This document shows positions 46,795-55,432 of a stretch of DNA of 61,105 bases, in pieces. The first letter of the stretch is position 1; each line of letters starts with the position of its first letter. The position numbers and the translations under genes are program-made. The stretch is from Chitinophagaceae bacterium (GTDB lineage Bacteria > Bacteroidota > Bacteroidia > Chitinophagales > UBA10324), in contig CANJII010000020.1 of NCBI GenBank assembly GCA_947474435.1, forward strand, positions 1 through 61,105, given 5' to 3'. The notes beneath the pieces were generated by a model. The model did not search any database and was not told the DNA's origin. It saw nothing but the letters and a program-made list of their open reading frames with translations.

Positions 46795-47016
46795 ATGAAT
46801 AATATAAAACGATTTTTATTGGTTGACAATTATGAAGACCACAGTTCAAAGTATAAAATGATTATTAAAAATTATAATGCTGATGTGAAATTGATAGCGC
46901 TTGAAGATTCAAATGAAGGATTGAAATTTATTGATAAAAAATATACCTGCAATACAATATTTGATCAGAAAAAACTCCAGCCGATAAAATCAGGATATGA
47001 GCAAATTAATAAATAG
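46795..47016 (+). CDS. Truncated response-regulator receiver fragment
   Basis: 73 aa. The start KRFLLVDNYEDHSSKYKMI and ADVKLIALEDSNEGLKFID match the first two strands and helices of a receiver domain. The following TIFDQKKLQPIKSGYEQ seems to correspond to the phosphorylation-site strand and turn but is altered, and the protein stops before the remaining half. It may be a decayed gene or a tiny regulator. It lies 36 bases before an intact single-domain receiver. Confidence 0.5.
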   Translation: MNNIKRFLLVDNYEDHSSKYKMIIKNYNADVKLIALEDSNEGLKFIDKKYTCNTIFDQKKLQPIKSGYEQINK

Positions 47017-47052
47017 AACTTTTTTTTATTAATACAAAACACAAACAACAAT

Positions 47053-47418
47053 ATGAAAGCCTTGATAATTGACGATGACCAAACTTATTTAATTATTATA
47101 GAGGCCCTACTCTCAATGCAGAATGAAACAGTTGATTACCTGCAAATAAATGACCCGGTTAAAGCGCTTGAATTATTACAAACTGAAGATGGAAAATCTT
47201 TTGACAAAATTTTGTTGGATATAAATATGCCATCAATTAATGGATGGGAATTTTTAGATGAGATGAAAAAAATGAATATTCAAAAAAAGGTTTTCATGCT
47301 CACATCGTCAATTGATTTATATGATATGGAACGATCAAGACTGTATCCTAACATTGTAGGATATTATGTTAAACCTATACTTAAAGAACAACTGACTGAT
47401 ATAATTAATTATAAATAA
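47053..47418 (+). CDS. Single-domain response regulator
   Basis: 121 aa, receiver domain alone with no output domain. Asp7/Asp8 (LIIDDDQ), phospho-acceptor Asp56 (ILLDINMPSINGWEF), Thr84/Ser85 (FMLTSSI) and Lys107 (YVKPI) are all in place. CheY-like proteins of this kind act by protein contact or as phosphate carriers in phosphorelays. No kinase is adjacent, so its partner is unknown. A terminator follows at 47570. Confidence 0.9.
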   Translation: MKALIIDDDQTYLIIIEALLSMQNETVDYLQINDPVKALELLQTEDGKSFDKILLDINMPSINGWEFLDEMKKMNIQKKVFMLTSSIDLYDMERSRLYPNIVGYYVKPILKEQLTDIINYK

Positions 47419-47569
47419 TTTTCTTTAAGAAGTTTATTCAAAATTTCAAATCGAATTTTTGGTTGTGTAAAAGCACTGCATTATTTTAATATGCAAAACT
47501 CTTTTTAAAAACTTGTACCTAACACAGTTGATATCAATTTATTTTAATTGTGTGGAATACTTTGCATAA

Positions 47570-47599
47570 AAAAACCGCTCCGTTTTAAGAGCGGTTTTT
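47570..47599. terminator. Bidirectional terminator between receiver gene and lipoprotein pseudogene
   Basis: AAAAACCGCTC (47570-47580) and GAGCGGTTTTT (47589-47599) form a perfect 11-bp stem around an 8-base loop, with T or A runs at both ends. It sits between convergent genes and is symmetric. Confidence 0.85.
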
Positions 47600-47618
47600 A
47601 TTAATGCGATTTATCTTT

Positions 47619-48225
47619 TTAGATTAATTCCCAAATGTATTCGCCATCAGATGTACTGGATGTTGTATTTATTGTGCCTCCTTGCGGAGTATATGAATCG
47701 GTACTGTTTGAAATTATTTTCCAAATCATTTTTTTGCTTCCTAATTCGTCTAAATAATAAGAACCATCAAATGAATTTACATCATATGTAGTTACAGAAA
47801 CGCCAAATCCATCAGTAGTGGTTTCACTGGTTGTTTTTAAAATAATATGATCTTTGTTTTTATCGTCGCCAATTTTCCCTGAAAAATTCCAGGTGCCTTC
47901 AACTACTGTGCGTTCATCATCAGTAACCGTAGTCATTGTATTAGTACCATCTTTATCAAATTATAACTTCATATGAACCTACAACTGAATTATTAGAACC
48001 ACTGCTTGTTGTGGTCCATGTTCCATTTGCATATAAATAAGAACTGGTGAAGGTGGTGCTGCCTGTAGTAAAAGTGTTTGTGAATTTAACAGAGGTTGCT
48101 TTCCATTCACCAACCACTCTTGCTTTTCGACATTTTAATGAAATGAAAGGATCATTTGTTCCTTTTTTGCAACCCTACAAAATGGTTATTGCTGCAATAA
48201 TTACTGAAAAAATTTTTGTTTTCAT
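47619..48225 (-). pseudogene. Broken lipocalin-like lipoprotein gene
   Basis: Read on the minus strand from ATG 48225, the protein begins MKTKIFSVIIAAITIL, then meets TAG at 48175-48177, then continues in the same frame as GCKKGTNDPF; the stop therefore falls inside the lipobox just before GC. The same frame runs on through VVGEWKATSVKF and SYEVII to a stop near 47960, while the rest (DGTNTMTTVTDDERTVVEGTWNFSGKIG to the end YIWELI) is in another frame, so one base has been gained or lost near 47959-47966. Restored, it would be a ~200 aa lipocalin-like lipoprotein. Sequencing error is an alternative. Confidence 0.75.
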
Positions 48226-48299
48226 TTTATTTTAAATTAAGATTGGTTTAATAATGGTGTAATAATAAAAATCAAATATTAAATGAATGTACTAAAATC

Positions 48300-48329
48300 G
48301 AAAGCCACACTTTATTTGGTGTGGCTTTC
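48300..48329 (-). terminator. Terminator after pckA
   Basis: GAAAGCCACAC (48300-48310) pairs perfectly with GTGTGGCTTTC (48319-48329) around an 8-base loop. On the minus strand it lies 28 bases after the pckA stop, followed by GATTTTAG. Confidence 0.75.
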
Positions 48330-48357
48330 ATCCGTAATTATTTTACTTTAATTTTTT

Positions 48358-49971
48358 TTATGCATTTACAGGAATCTTTGGTGCCGCTACTAAAGTTTCA
48401 GGACTGGCAGTTGCAGCAAATTTTTCGAAATTTTTTATAAATTGTTTAGCAAGGTCTGTTGCTTTTTCGTCATAGGCATTTTTATCTGCCCAGGTGTTTC
48501 TTGGATTTAAAACTTCAACAGGTACATTGGGGCAATGGGTCGGATAAGCAATTCCAAAAACAGGATGAATTTCAAAAGGTACTTTATCCAACTCACCATT
48601 TAAAGCTGCAGTTATCATTGCTCTGGTGAAACTCAGTTTCATGCGTTTTCCAACTCCATATGATCCGGCAGTCCAACCAGTATTCACGAGCCACACATTA
48701 ACATTGTATTTTTTCATTCGCTCACCCAACATGTTTGCATAAGTGTTTGGATTGAGTGGAAGAAACGGGGCACCAAAGCAGGTGGAAAAAGTTGTTTTCG
48801 GTTCGGTAATACCGGCTTCAGTTCCTGCAACTTTTGCAGTGTAACCACTCAGAAACCAGTACATGGCTTGTCCCGGAGTCAATTTTGAAATTGGAGGAAG
48901 CACACCAAACGCATCACAGGTCAGAAAGAAAATGTTCTTTGGAATTCCGCCGGTTGATGGTTTAACAGAATTATCAATGTATTCAATGGGATAAGAAACA
49001 CGGGTGTTTTCAGTTAGTTTAATATCACTATAATTTACAGTTCGGGTGCCCGGATAAAATCCAATGTTTTCTAAAATAGATCCGAATTTTATTGCTCTGA
49101 ATATTTCCGGTTCTTTTTCTTCAGTGAGGTCAATGCATTTTGCATAACATCCGCCTTCAAAATTAAATACACCATCATCGCTCCATCCATGTTCATCGTC
49201 ACCAATCAATCCGCGATTCGGGTCTGCGCTTAAAGTTGTTTTACCGGTACCACTTAATCCGAAAAACACAGCAGTATCACCATGTTTTCCAATGTTGGCG
49301 GAACAATGCATGCTCAACACATTGCGCTCTTGTGGCAACCAGTAATTTAATACAGTAAAAATTCCTTTCTTTATTTCTCCGGTGTATCCGGTTCCGCCAA
49401 TGATTATTATTTTACGGGTGAAATTCAATACAGCAAAATTGTGTTGTCGTGTTCCATCAACTTCAGGTACGGCATGAAAACCAGGAGCGTGAATCACTAA
49501 CCAATCAGGTTCAAATGATTTTAATTCTTCTGCACTTGGTCTGATGAACATGTTTCCGGCAAACATTGTGGCCCATGGTAATTCAGAAATAACACGAACA
49601 TTTAAACGATATTGGTCATTGGCACAGGCTCGGGCATCCTTTATAAACACATCTTTTCCACCCATGTAAGCAATTAACTTATCATAAAGAGGTTGAAATT
49701 TTGTTTCGTCATATGAAAGATTCACATCTCCCCAGTGAACAGTGTTTGCGGTCTTTGCATCTTTAACAATGAATTTATCTTTCGGAGCACGGCCGGTAAA
49801 TTCACCCGTTTTAATAGACAATGCCCCAGTGTCAGAAAATTCTCCGAGTTTTAATTGAATTGTTTTTTCCGCGAGTTCTGTTTGCGATAAATTCCAGAAG
49901 GCATTATTCACTTTACTTAATCCGAGTTTGCTAATATCAGCGGCCGGATTTTTTGTACCCGATTCGTTCAT
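48358..49971 (-). CDS. pckA: Phosphoenolpyruvate carboxykinase (ATP)
   Basis: 537 aa. Converts oxaloacetate and ATP to PEP, ADP and CO2 at the entry to gluconeogenesis. Visible are the P-loop GLSGTGKTT (238-246), the metal/nucleotide block GDDEHGWSDDGVFNFEGG, the Arg loop GEFTGRAPKDKF and the C-terminal LVNTGWTAGSYGVGKRM. Length matches the ATP-type family (about 530-540 aa). Cytoplasmic. Transcription likely starts near 49987 from the TATATTTG element at 49994-50001. Confidence 0.97.
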   Translation of the reverse strand: MNESGTKNPAADISKLGLSKVNNAFWNLSQTELAEKTIQLKLGEFSDTGALSIKTGEFTGRAPKDKFIVKDAKTANTVHWGDVNLSYDETKFQPLYDKLIAYMGGKDVFIKDARACANDQYRLNVRVISELPWATMFAGNMFIRPSAEELKSFEPDWLVIHAPGFHAVPEVDGTRQHNFAVLNFTRKIIIIGGTGYTGEIKKGIFTVLNYWLPQERNVLSMHCSANIGKHGDTAVFFGLSGTGKTTLSADPNRGLIGDDEHGWSDDGVFNFEGGCYAKCIDLTEEKEPEIFRAIKFGSILENIGFYPGTRTVNYSDIKLTENTRVSYPIEYIDNSVKPSTGGIPKNIFFLTCDAFGVLPPISKLTPGQAMYWFLSGYTAKVAGTEAGITEPKTTFSTCFGAPFLPLNPNTYANMLGERMKKYNVNVWLVNTGWTAGSYGVGKRMKLSFTRAMITAALNGELDKVPFEIHPVFGIAYPTHCPNVPVEVLNPRNTWADKNAYDEKATDLAKQFIKNFEKFAATASPETLVAAPKIPVNA

Positions 49972-49993
49972 GCAAGTTGTAGTTTGGTTGGGG

Positions 49994-50001
49994 CAAATAT
50001 A
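49994..50001 (-). promoter_or_regulatory. Promoter -7 element candidate for pckA
   Basis: TATATTTG on the minus strand is a perfect TAnnTTTG match, 23 bases upstream of the pckA ATG. No exact TTTG was found at the optimal -33 spacing, so support rests on the -7 box and position. Confidence 0.45.
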
Positions 50002-50075
50002 TGTGCTGATGTTAAATGAATGTTAATTGAAATGTGATTGTTGTCAAGTGTGTTGATAAAGTAAAAACAACCGGT

Positions 50076-51443
50076 TTATTTATTGTTTTCGGAGATCATA
50101 TCGAGATAATGAACCAGCGCTTCCAATACTATAGAAGTTGTTACAACATCACTTCTCCAAACATGTGTATGCCGAATAGTATATCCGCTTGTAAAAAATA
50201 CTCCTCCGGTCCAGAAATTTCCATTGGTATTTTGTTTTGAAGAAGAAATAAGAAAGTGAATTCCGGTTTCAATGGCTTGAATTACTGAATCGGTTTTTAC
50301 TCCTGAATTTAAAAGTGCATTTAAGCACAATGCAGTAACATGAAAATTATTTAGTGGTAATACCGATGACCAGCTACCATTTGTGTTTTGAGCTGCAAGT
50401 ATATCCGGAATGGAACTAACAACAGCCGCCTTTAATTCTGATACCCCTTCATGATAAGCTTCGGAAGCAAAATAATGTAGCGTGAACTCACTTGGATAAT
50501 AAATGCCACAGGTGAAACAATGTTTTTTTGAATTGAGTGCATCAGAAATGAATGAAATTGATTCCTTGTATCCTGCTGTTGTTTGCAATTCATAGGCGTT
50601 TAATACCCGAAGTACATTACAATTAACAACACAATCAAGATCATTATTTCCCATCGGTAAATTCTGTTTATGCCTGAATGGAAAAAATAATCGTAATGGA
50701 TAATAAAAAGATTCCTTGCTCAGCCAGGTAAGGTATGCACCACTCCGATGCACATACCCATAGGTGAGATTGTAGGTTGAAAAACTTCGTCTTACTTTTC
50801 GGGTGTCTCTCCAGGTGCTGTAAAGTGAATCAAGAAACAGGGGGAGTATAATTGTGTCGTTTCTGCTCCATTGTTTTTTAATTTTATTCGAATTTAAATA
50901 TGCCAGATAGCCCAATCCGGTATCATCGGCATCATTGGCAATGTTTGCATATTTATTTAAGAAATTTCCTTTGTATTGATAATTGTTAGGCCTTGTTTGG
51001 TAATATAATTCCGGATTTTTAAAATGCTTTTTCTTTTTCCACCAGGGTGCCGGGGGCAACACATGCCAGAAGGCAAATCCTTTTTCGCGTTCAAAAGATT
51101 TGATATTGCTTAATGATAAATCAAGTGCAGGAATAAGCCGGGCATATTTAGGATGAGTTAAAACTATTTCGGCAAGTATGTTATGAATCATTGCATTGCT
51201 GAAACATTGCGAATCCCATGCTGAATCTCCGCGACTACCTAAGTATAAACTCGTTTCAAGATTGGTGACATAAGCCGGCCATTCACCTTTAAAATATTTT
51301 GTTTCAAAGGTTTCTTTCTGTTGTGTACTAACAAGAAAATTAATAGCGCCATCGATTGAATTACTAATTGAATCGGAAAAAGTTTGAGCAGCAGAGAAAT
51401 TATTAAGATTAAATGATAAATAAAAAATCAGTAGTCGTTTCAT
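50076..51443 (-). CDS. Secreted terpene-cyclase-fold (alpha/alpha-toroid) protein with DxDD and QW motifs
   Basis: 455 aa. Signal peptide about 1-20 (LNNFSAAQ). The body is helical with repeats of the prenyltransferase/squalene-oxidase toroid type. NDADDTGLGYLAYL contains Asp171-x-Asp173-Asp174-Thr175, the pattern of the catalytic acid DxDD of class II terpene cyclases; QNTNGSW (352-358) fits the QxxxGxW QW motif. Real cyclases are cytoplasmic or membrane bound and larger (~630 aa), whereas this is exported and short, so it could be a non-enzymatic toroid or a new cyclase-like enzyme. 12 bases after the FAD oxidoreductase gene, likely one operon. Confidence 0.6.
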   Translation of the reverse strand: MKRLLIFYLSFNLNNFSAAQTFSDSISNSIDGAINFLVSTQQKETFETKYFKGEWPAYVTNLETSLYLGSRGDSAWDSQCFSNAMIHNILAEIVLTHPKYARLIPALDLSLSNIKSFEREKGFAFWHVLPPAPWWKKKKHFKNPELYYQTRPNNYQYKGNFLNKYANIANDADDTGLGYLAYLNSNKIKKQWSRNDTIILPLFLDSLYSTWRDTRKVRRSFSTYNLTYGYVHRSGAYLTWLSKESFYYPLRLFFPFRHKQNLPMGNNDLDCVVNCNVLRVLNAYELQTTAGYKESISFISDALNSKKHCFTCGIYYPSEFTLHYFASEAYHEGVSELKAAVVSSIPDILAAQNTNGSWSSVLPLNNFHVTALCLNALLNSGVKTDSVIQAIETGIHFLISSSKQNTNGNFWTGGVFFTSGYTIRHTHVWRSDVVTTSIVLEALVHYLDMISENNK

Positions 51444-51455
51444 AACACTTTAAAT

Positions 51456-53045
51456 TTATTTCGATAATATTTTCTCAATAATTTTTGAAGCACATTGCTG
51501 ACCATCCATTGCAGCACTCATAATTCCTCCTGCATATCCTGCGCCTTCAGCAATTGGATACAAACCCGAAACTGATACATGCTCATAAGTATTCGGGTTG
51601 CGCGGAATACGAACAGGAGAGGAGGTGCGCGATTCAACAGCAACCACAACTGCATCGTTACTTAAATAGCCATTCATCTTTTTTCCGAAATGTTTAAATC
51701 CTTCGCGCAATCTTGAAGAAATGGAAGATGGAAATAATTCATTCAATGCCCATGATTTAATTCCGGGTTGGTACGAACAATCAGGAACCGTGGAAGATAT
51801 TTTTCCATTCACAAAATCCTGTAATCGTTGAGCAGGTGCAACCTGTGTTTCTCCTCCGGCTAGCCAACAGTCTTTTTCCAGTTGTTGCTGATAATACATG
51901 CCGGCAAGTACGCCGTGTTTTTTTAAATTTTTATAATCATCGGGTTCTATGCTCACTACCATTCCTGAATTTGCATATGGATTATTTCTTTTTGATGGCG
52001 ACCAACCATTCACTACAATTTGATTTTGTTCGGTAGCACAGGGTGCAATGATTCCACCAGGACACATGCAAAACGAATACACGCCTCTGCCTTCCACTTG
52101 TTGCACCAAACTGTAAGCTGCAGCAGGCAAGTGCTCACGAATTTTTTCTACAGCTCGTAAATCGTTGCAGTGATATTGAATTTTATCAATCAACGATTGC
52201 GGGTGTTCCACTCGAACTCCCATTGCAAATGGTTTTGCTTCGAGCGTAACTTTTTTTTGTTGAAGCATAATATAAATATCACGGGCCGAATGCCCGGTGG
52301 CGAGAACCAAATTTTCAGTGGCGAAATTTTTTTCTTCACCCGTCTCTACATCCTTTGTCTTAATACTTTCAACTTTATCTTTTATAATTTCAATATCGGT
52401 TAACAAAGTTTTGAAATGTATTTCGCCTCCATTTTCTAAAATGGTGTTTCTGATTTGTTCAATAATCTTTGGCAATTTATTGGTTCCGATGTGCGGATGA
52501 TTTTCAATCAAAATAGTTTCATCAGCACCATGTTGAACAAACAATTCCAATATTTTTTGTGTATTGCCGCGCTTGTTACTGCGTGTATATAGTTTCCCAT
52601 CGCTGTAAGTTCCGGCACCACCTTCGCCAAAACAGTAATTGCTGTTTGGATTTATGAGTTGTTGTTTGTTAATGTTTGCCACATCGCGCCGGCGGTCTTT
52701 TACATTTTTTCCTCTTTCAATAATGATTGGTTTTATTCCCTCTTCCAATAAACGAAGCGCGGTAAATAATCCTGCCGGCCCTGCACCAATTATCACAACA
52801 CTTTTATTTTTATCAACTTCCTTAAAATGATAGGGAGGAAACCGAAGCCAGCTAAATTCTTCATCAATAAATATTTCGATCTGAAGATTTACTTTGATTG
52901 GATTCCTTCGGGCATCAATTGATTTTTTATTAATCCGGAATCCGGTAATATTTCCTAAGTGTTTTTGACGGCTGACCCTTTCTTCAATAATTTTATTGTT
53001 ATCAGCTTCATGAGGAAGTAACGATAGTTCTAATGTCTTTTTCAT
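51456..53045 (-). CDS. FAD-dependent oxidoreductase of the COG2509 type
   Basis: 529 aa, cytoplasmic, no signal. N-terminal ~75 residues precede the FAD-binding Rossmann motif GAGPAG (87-92) in VVIIGAGPAGLFTALRLLEEG, followed by ERGKNVKDRRRDVANINK and CFGEGGAGTYSDGKLYTR. The C-terminal end GLYPIAEGAGYAGGIMSAAMDG is the family's second FAD contact. This resembles the uncharacterised FAD-dependent dehydrogenase family that includes YtfP/HI0933-like members. The substrate is unknown. The secreted toroid gene follows, giving an intriguing but unproven pairing. Confidence 0.88.
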   Translation of the reverse strand: MKKTLELSLLPHEADNNKIIEERVSRQKHLGNITGFRINKKSIDARRNPIKVNLQIEIFIDEEFSWLRFPPYHFKEVDKNKSVVIIGAGPAGLFTALRLLEEGIKPIIIERGKNVKDRRRDVANINKQQLINPNSNYCFGEGGAGTYSDGKLYTRSNKRGNTQKILELFVQHGADETILIENHPHIGTNKLPKIIEQIRNTILENGGEIHFKTLLTDIEIIKDKVESIKTKDVETGEEKNFATENLVLATGHSARDIYIMLQQKKVTLEAKPFAMGVRVEHPQSLIDKIQYHCNDLRAVEKIREHLPAAAYSLVQQVEGRGVYSFCMCPGGIIAPCATEQNQIVVNGWSPSKRNNPYANSGMVVSIEPDDYKNLKKHGVLAGMYYQQQLEKDCWLAGGETQVAPAQRLQDFVNGKISSTVPDCSYQPGIKSWALNELFPSSISSRLREGFKHFGKKMNGYLSNDAVVVAVESRTSSPVRIPRNPNTYEHVSVSGLYPIAEGAGYAGGIMSAAMDGQQCASKIIEKILSK

Positions 53046-53110
53046 TGAGGAAAGGTTTTATCTTTCAACCGGAGCAAATATGGTTTTATCATAGTTAATA
53101 ATCAAAAAAA

Positions 53111-53138
53111 AGTCCATGCGAAATGAATAGCATGGACT
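53111..53138 (-). terminator. Terminator after prolyl oligopeptidase gene
   Basis: AGTCCATGC (53111-53119) pairs with GCATGGACT (53130-53138) around a 10-base loop. On the minus strand it is followed by a run of seven or eight T, 23 bases after the stop of the peptidase gene. Confidence 0.85.
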
Positions 53139-53161
53139 CTTGAAATTGGTGTATTAACAAG

Positions 53162-55267
53162 TTAATATTTGGGTGTAACTCCCATATTGTAAAACATAAA
53201 CGAATAAATATCACAATCTTCATCAATGGTTTTAGATAATGGTCGGCCGCCCCCATGCCCGGCATTCACATCAATGCGAATTAAAGTTGGTGCTGTTCCT
53301 TTTTGATTGGCTTGCAATTGAGCAGCAAATTTAAAGGAGTGAGCCGGCACCACTCTGTCGTCGTGATCAGCAGTAGTAATCATTGTTGCCGGATAATTAG
53401 CAGGCTTAATGTTATGCAGCGGCGAAAACTTAATCAGGTTTTTAAAATCCTTTTCATTATCGCTGCTGCCATATTCAACAGCCCAGCCCCATCCAACAGT
53501 AAACTTGTGATAACGCAACATATCAAGTACACCAACTCCGGGGAAACAAACTTTAAATAAATCAGGTCGCTGTGTTTGACAAGCACCAACCAGCAATCCG
53601 CCGTTAGAACGACCACTGATAGCCAGTTTAGATGAACTGGTATATTTTTCTTTTATCAGGTATTCTGCAGCGGAAATAAAATCATCAAACACATTTTGTT
53701 TGTTGTCGAGCATTCCGGCTTTGTGCCAGGCCTCGCCATATTCACTGCCCCCACGCAAATTTGCCATAGCATAAACACCACCATTTTCAAGCAACACCAT
53801 TCGGGCAGCATTAAAAGTAGGAGTCAGTGCAATATTAAATCCACCATATCCATAGAGCATTGTTGGATTAGTGCCATCTAATTTTATTCCTTTCTTATTC
53901 ACAATGAACATAGGCACTTTTGTTCCATCCTTGCTCGTATACCAGACTTGTTTTGTTTCATAATCATCCGGATTAAATGTGAGGTCAGGCTTTTTAAATA
54001 ATTTCACTTCACCACTTGCAATATCATAACTGTAAATAGTAGATGGAGAAGTAAATGAGGTTAAAGAAAAAAATAAAATTTTATCGTCTTTCTCACCAGA
54101 GAAACCACTCGCAGTTCCGATGGATGGCAATTCAATTTCGCGCTCCAATATTCCACCACGGGAATATTGATATACATGAGAAGATGCATCTTTCAAATAG
54201 GTACAGAATAATTTTCCACCTGCAACGCTCACCCCTTGCAACAATTCTTTTTTCTCAGGTATAATATCTTTCCAATTGGAAGTATCCGGATTATTAAAAT
54301 CAATTAACACTACTTTTTGATTCGGTGCTTTGAAATTTGTGTGTACAATCAGATAGTTGCCGGTATTATCAAGTATGGTATAATCATAGTCAAAACCGGG
54401 ACACAGCAATTTAAATTCCGCAGAACCAGTTGTTAAATCGCGACCAATAATTTCATTGCCACTTGTACCTTCTGATATATTTATGAATAAAAATTTTCCA
54501 TCATCAGTTACTTCAGCACCATGATATCGTAATGGATTTTTTTCATCAGAATAAATTAATAAATCTTTATCCTGTGTGTCTCCGAGTTTGTGATAATAAA
54601 CATTGTGATTTTTATTGGCGTTTGATAGTTCTTTCCCTGCTTCCGGAATATCATAATGCGAATAATAAAAGCCATCATTTTTCCAAGCGGCGCCGCTAAA
54701 CTTCACCCATTCTAATTTATCGGCGGTTTGAATCTTTGAAGCCACATCCATTACATACATAATTTGCCAGTCGCTGCCAGCATTTGAAACGGTGAATGCC
54801 AGCTTCGCTCTGTTTTGCGAAAAACCGGCAAAGCCTACTGATGCAGTTCCTTCTTTTGAAAGTGTGTTCGGATCAAGAAAAATTTGTTCTTCACCATCAA
54901 TTCCTTTTTTATAATAGTTGATTGATTGATTTTGTAAACCTGAATTCTTCGAGTAGAAATAATATTCTCCGGAACGCGAAGGGGCACTCATCCGCGGGAA
55001 ATTATACAAATCGGTTATGCGCTTTCTTATTTTATCGCGATACGGAATTTTTGCGAGGTAATCGAAAGTGACTTTGTTTTCATCCACTACCCACTCTTTT
55101 GTTTCAGTGCTGTTATCGTCTTCGAGCCAGCGATACGGATCAGCGATTTTTGTTCCGAAATAATTTGTAACGGTGTCGCACTTTTTTGTTTGCGGATAAT
55201 TTAGCTGTGCAAAAAGTGAAACTGAAATGATTGAAAGGAGGAGAGTGATTGAAAGGATTTTTTTCAT
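53162..55267 (-). CDS. Secreted prolyl oligopeptidase (S9A)
   Basis: 701 aa. Signal peptide about 1-20 (SIISVSLFAQ). N-terminal beta-propeller about 70-400, catalytic alpha/beta-hydrolase about 410-701. The nucleophile is Ser554 in ISGRSNGGLLVGA, the family's GxSxGG with Asn. The acid is in ADHDDRVVPAHSFKF and the His in NAGHGGGRPLS. It cleaves short peptides after proline and probably acts in the periplasm. Long plain-frame gene with its own terminator and no partner. Confidence 0.95.
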   Translation of the reverse strand: MKKILSITLLLSIISVSLFAQLNYPQTKKCDTVTNYFGTKIADPYRWLEDDNSTETKEWVVDENKVTFDYLAKIPYRDKIRKRITDLYNFPRMSAPSRSGEYYFYSKNSGLQNQSINYYKKGIDGEEQIFLDPNTLSKEGTASVGFAGFSQNRAKLAFTVSNAGSDWQIMYVMDVASKIQTADKLEWVKFSGAAWKNDGFYYSHYDIPEAGKELSNANKNHNVYYHKLGDTQDKDLLIYSDEKNPLRYHGAEVTDDGKFLFINISEGTSGNEIIGRDLTTGSAEFKLLCPGFDYDYTILDNTGNYLIVHTNFKAPNQKVVLIDFNNPDTSNWKDIIPEKKELLQGVSVAGGKLFCTYLKDASSHVYQYSRGGILEREIELPSIGTASGFSGEKDDKILFFSLTSFTSPSTIYSYDIASGEVKLFKKPDLTFNPDDYETKQVWYTSKDGTKVPMFIVNKKGIKLDGTNPTMLYGYGGFNIALTPTFNAARMVLLENGGVYAMANLRGGSEYGEAWHKAGMLDNKQNVFDDFISAAEYLIKEKYTSSSKLAISGRSNGGLLVGACQTQRPDLFKVCFPGVGVLDMLRYHKFTVGWGWAVEYGSSDNEKDFKNLIKFSPLHNIKPANYPATMITTADHDDRVVPAHSFKFAAQLQANQKGTAPTLIRIDVNAGHGGGRPLSKTIDEDCDIYSFMFYNMGVTPKY

Positions 55268-55432
55268 TTATTTTATTTATTGATGGAAGCGAATGTAAAT
55301 AAAAAGCGATAAGCTAAAACCAATTAAGCTGATTTATAAAAATCAATAAAACCAGCAGTTTGATTGGTGTAAAATTTACGAGCGATAATTTTGCGTTAAT
55401 CTTCAAACCGCTTGCGATGCAAATGGAAAGTG

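Noticed and set aside
48047-48235. 62-residue plus-strand open frame
   Set aside because: It overlaps the minus-strand lipoprotein pseudogene, whose restored frame gives a clear signal peptide and lipocalin-like sequence, so the plus-strand frame is a shadow.
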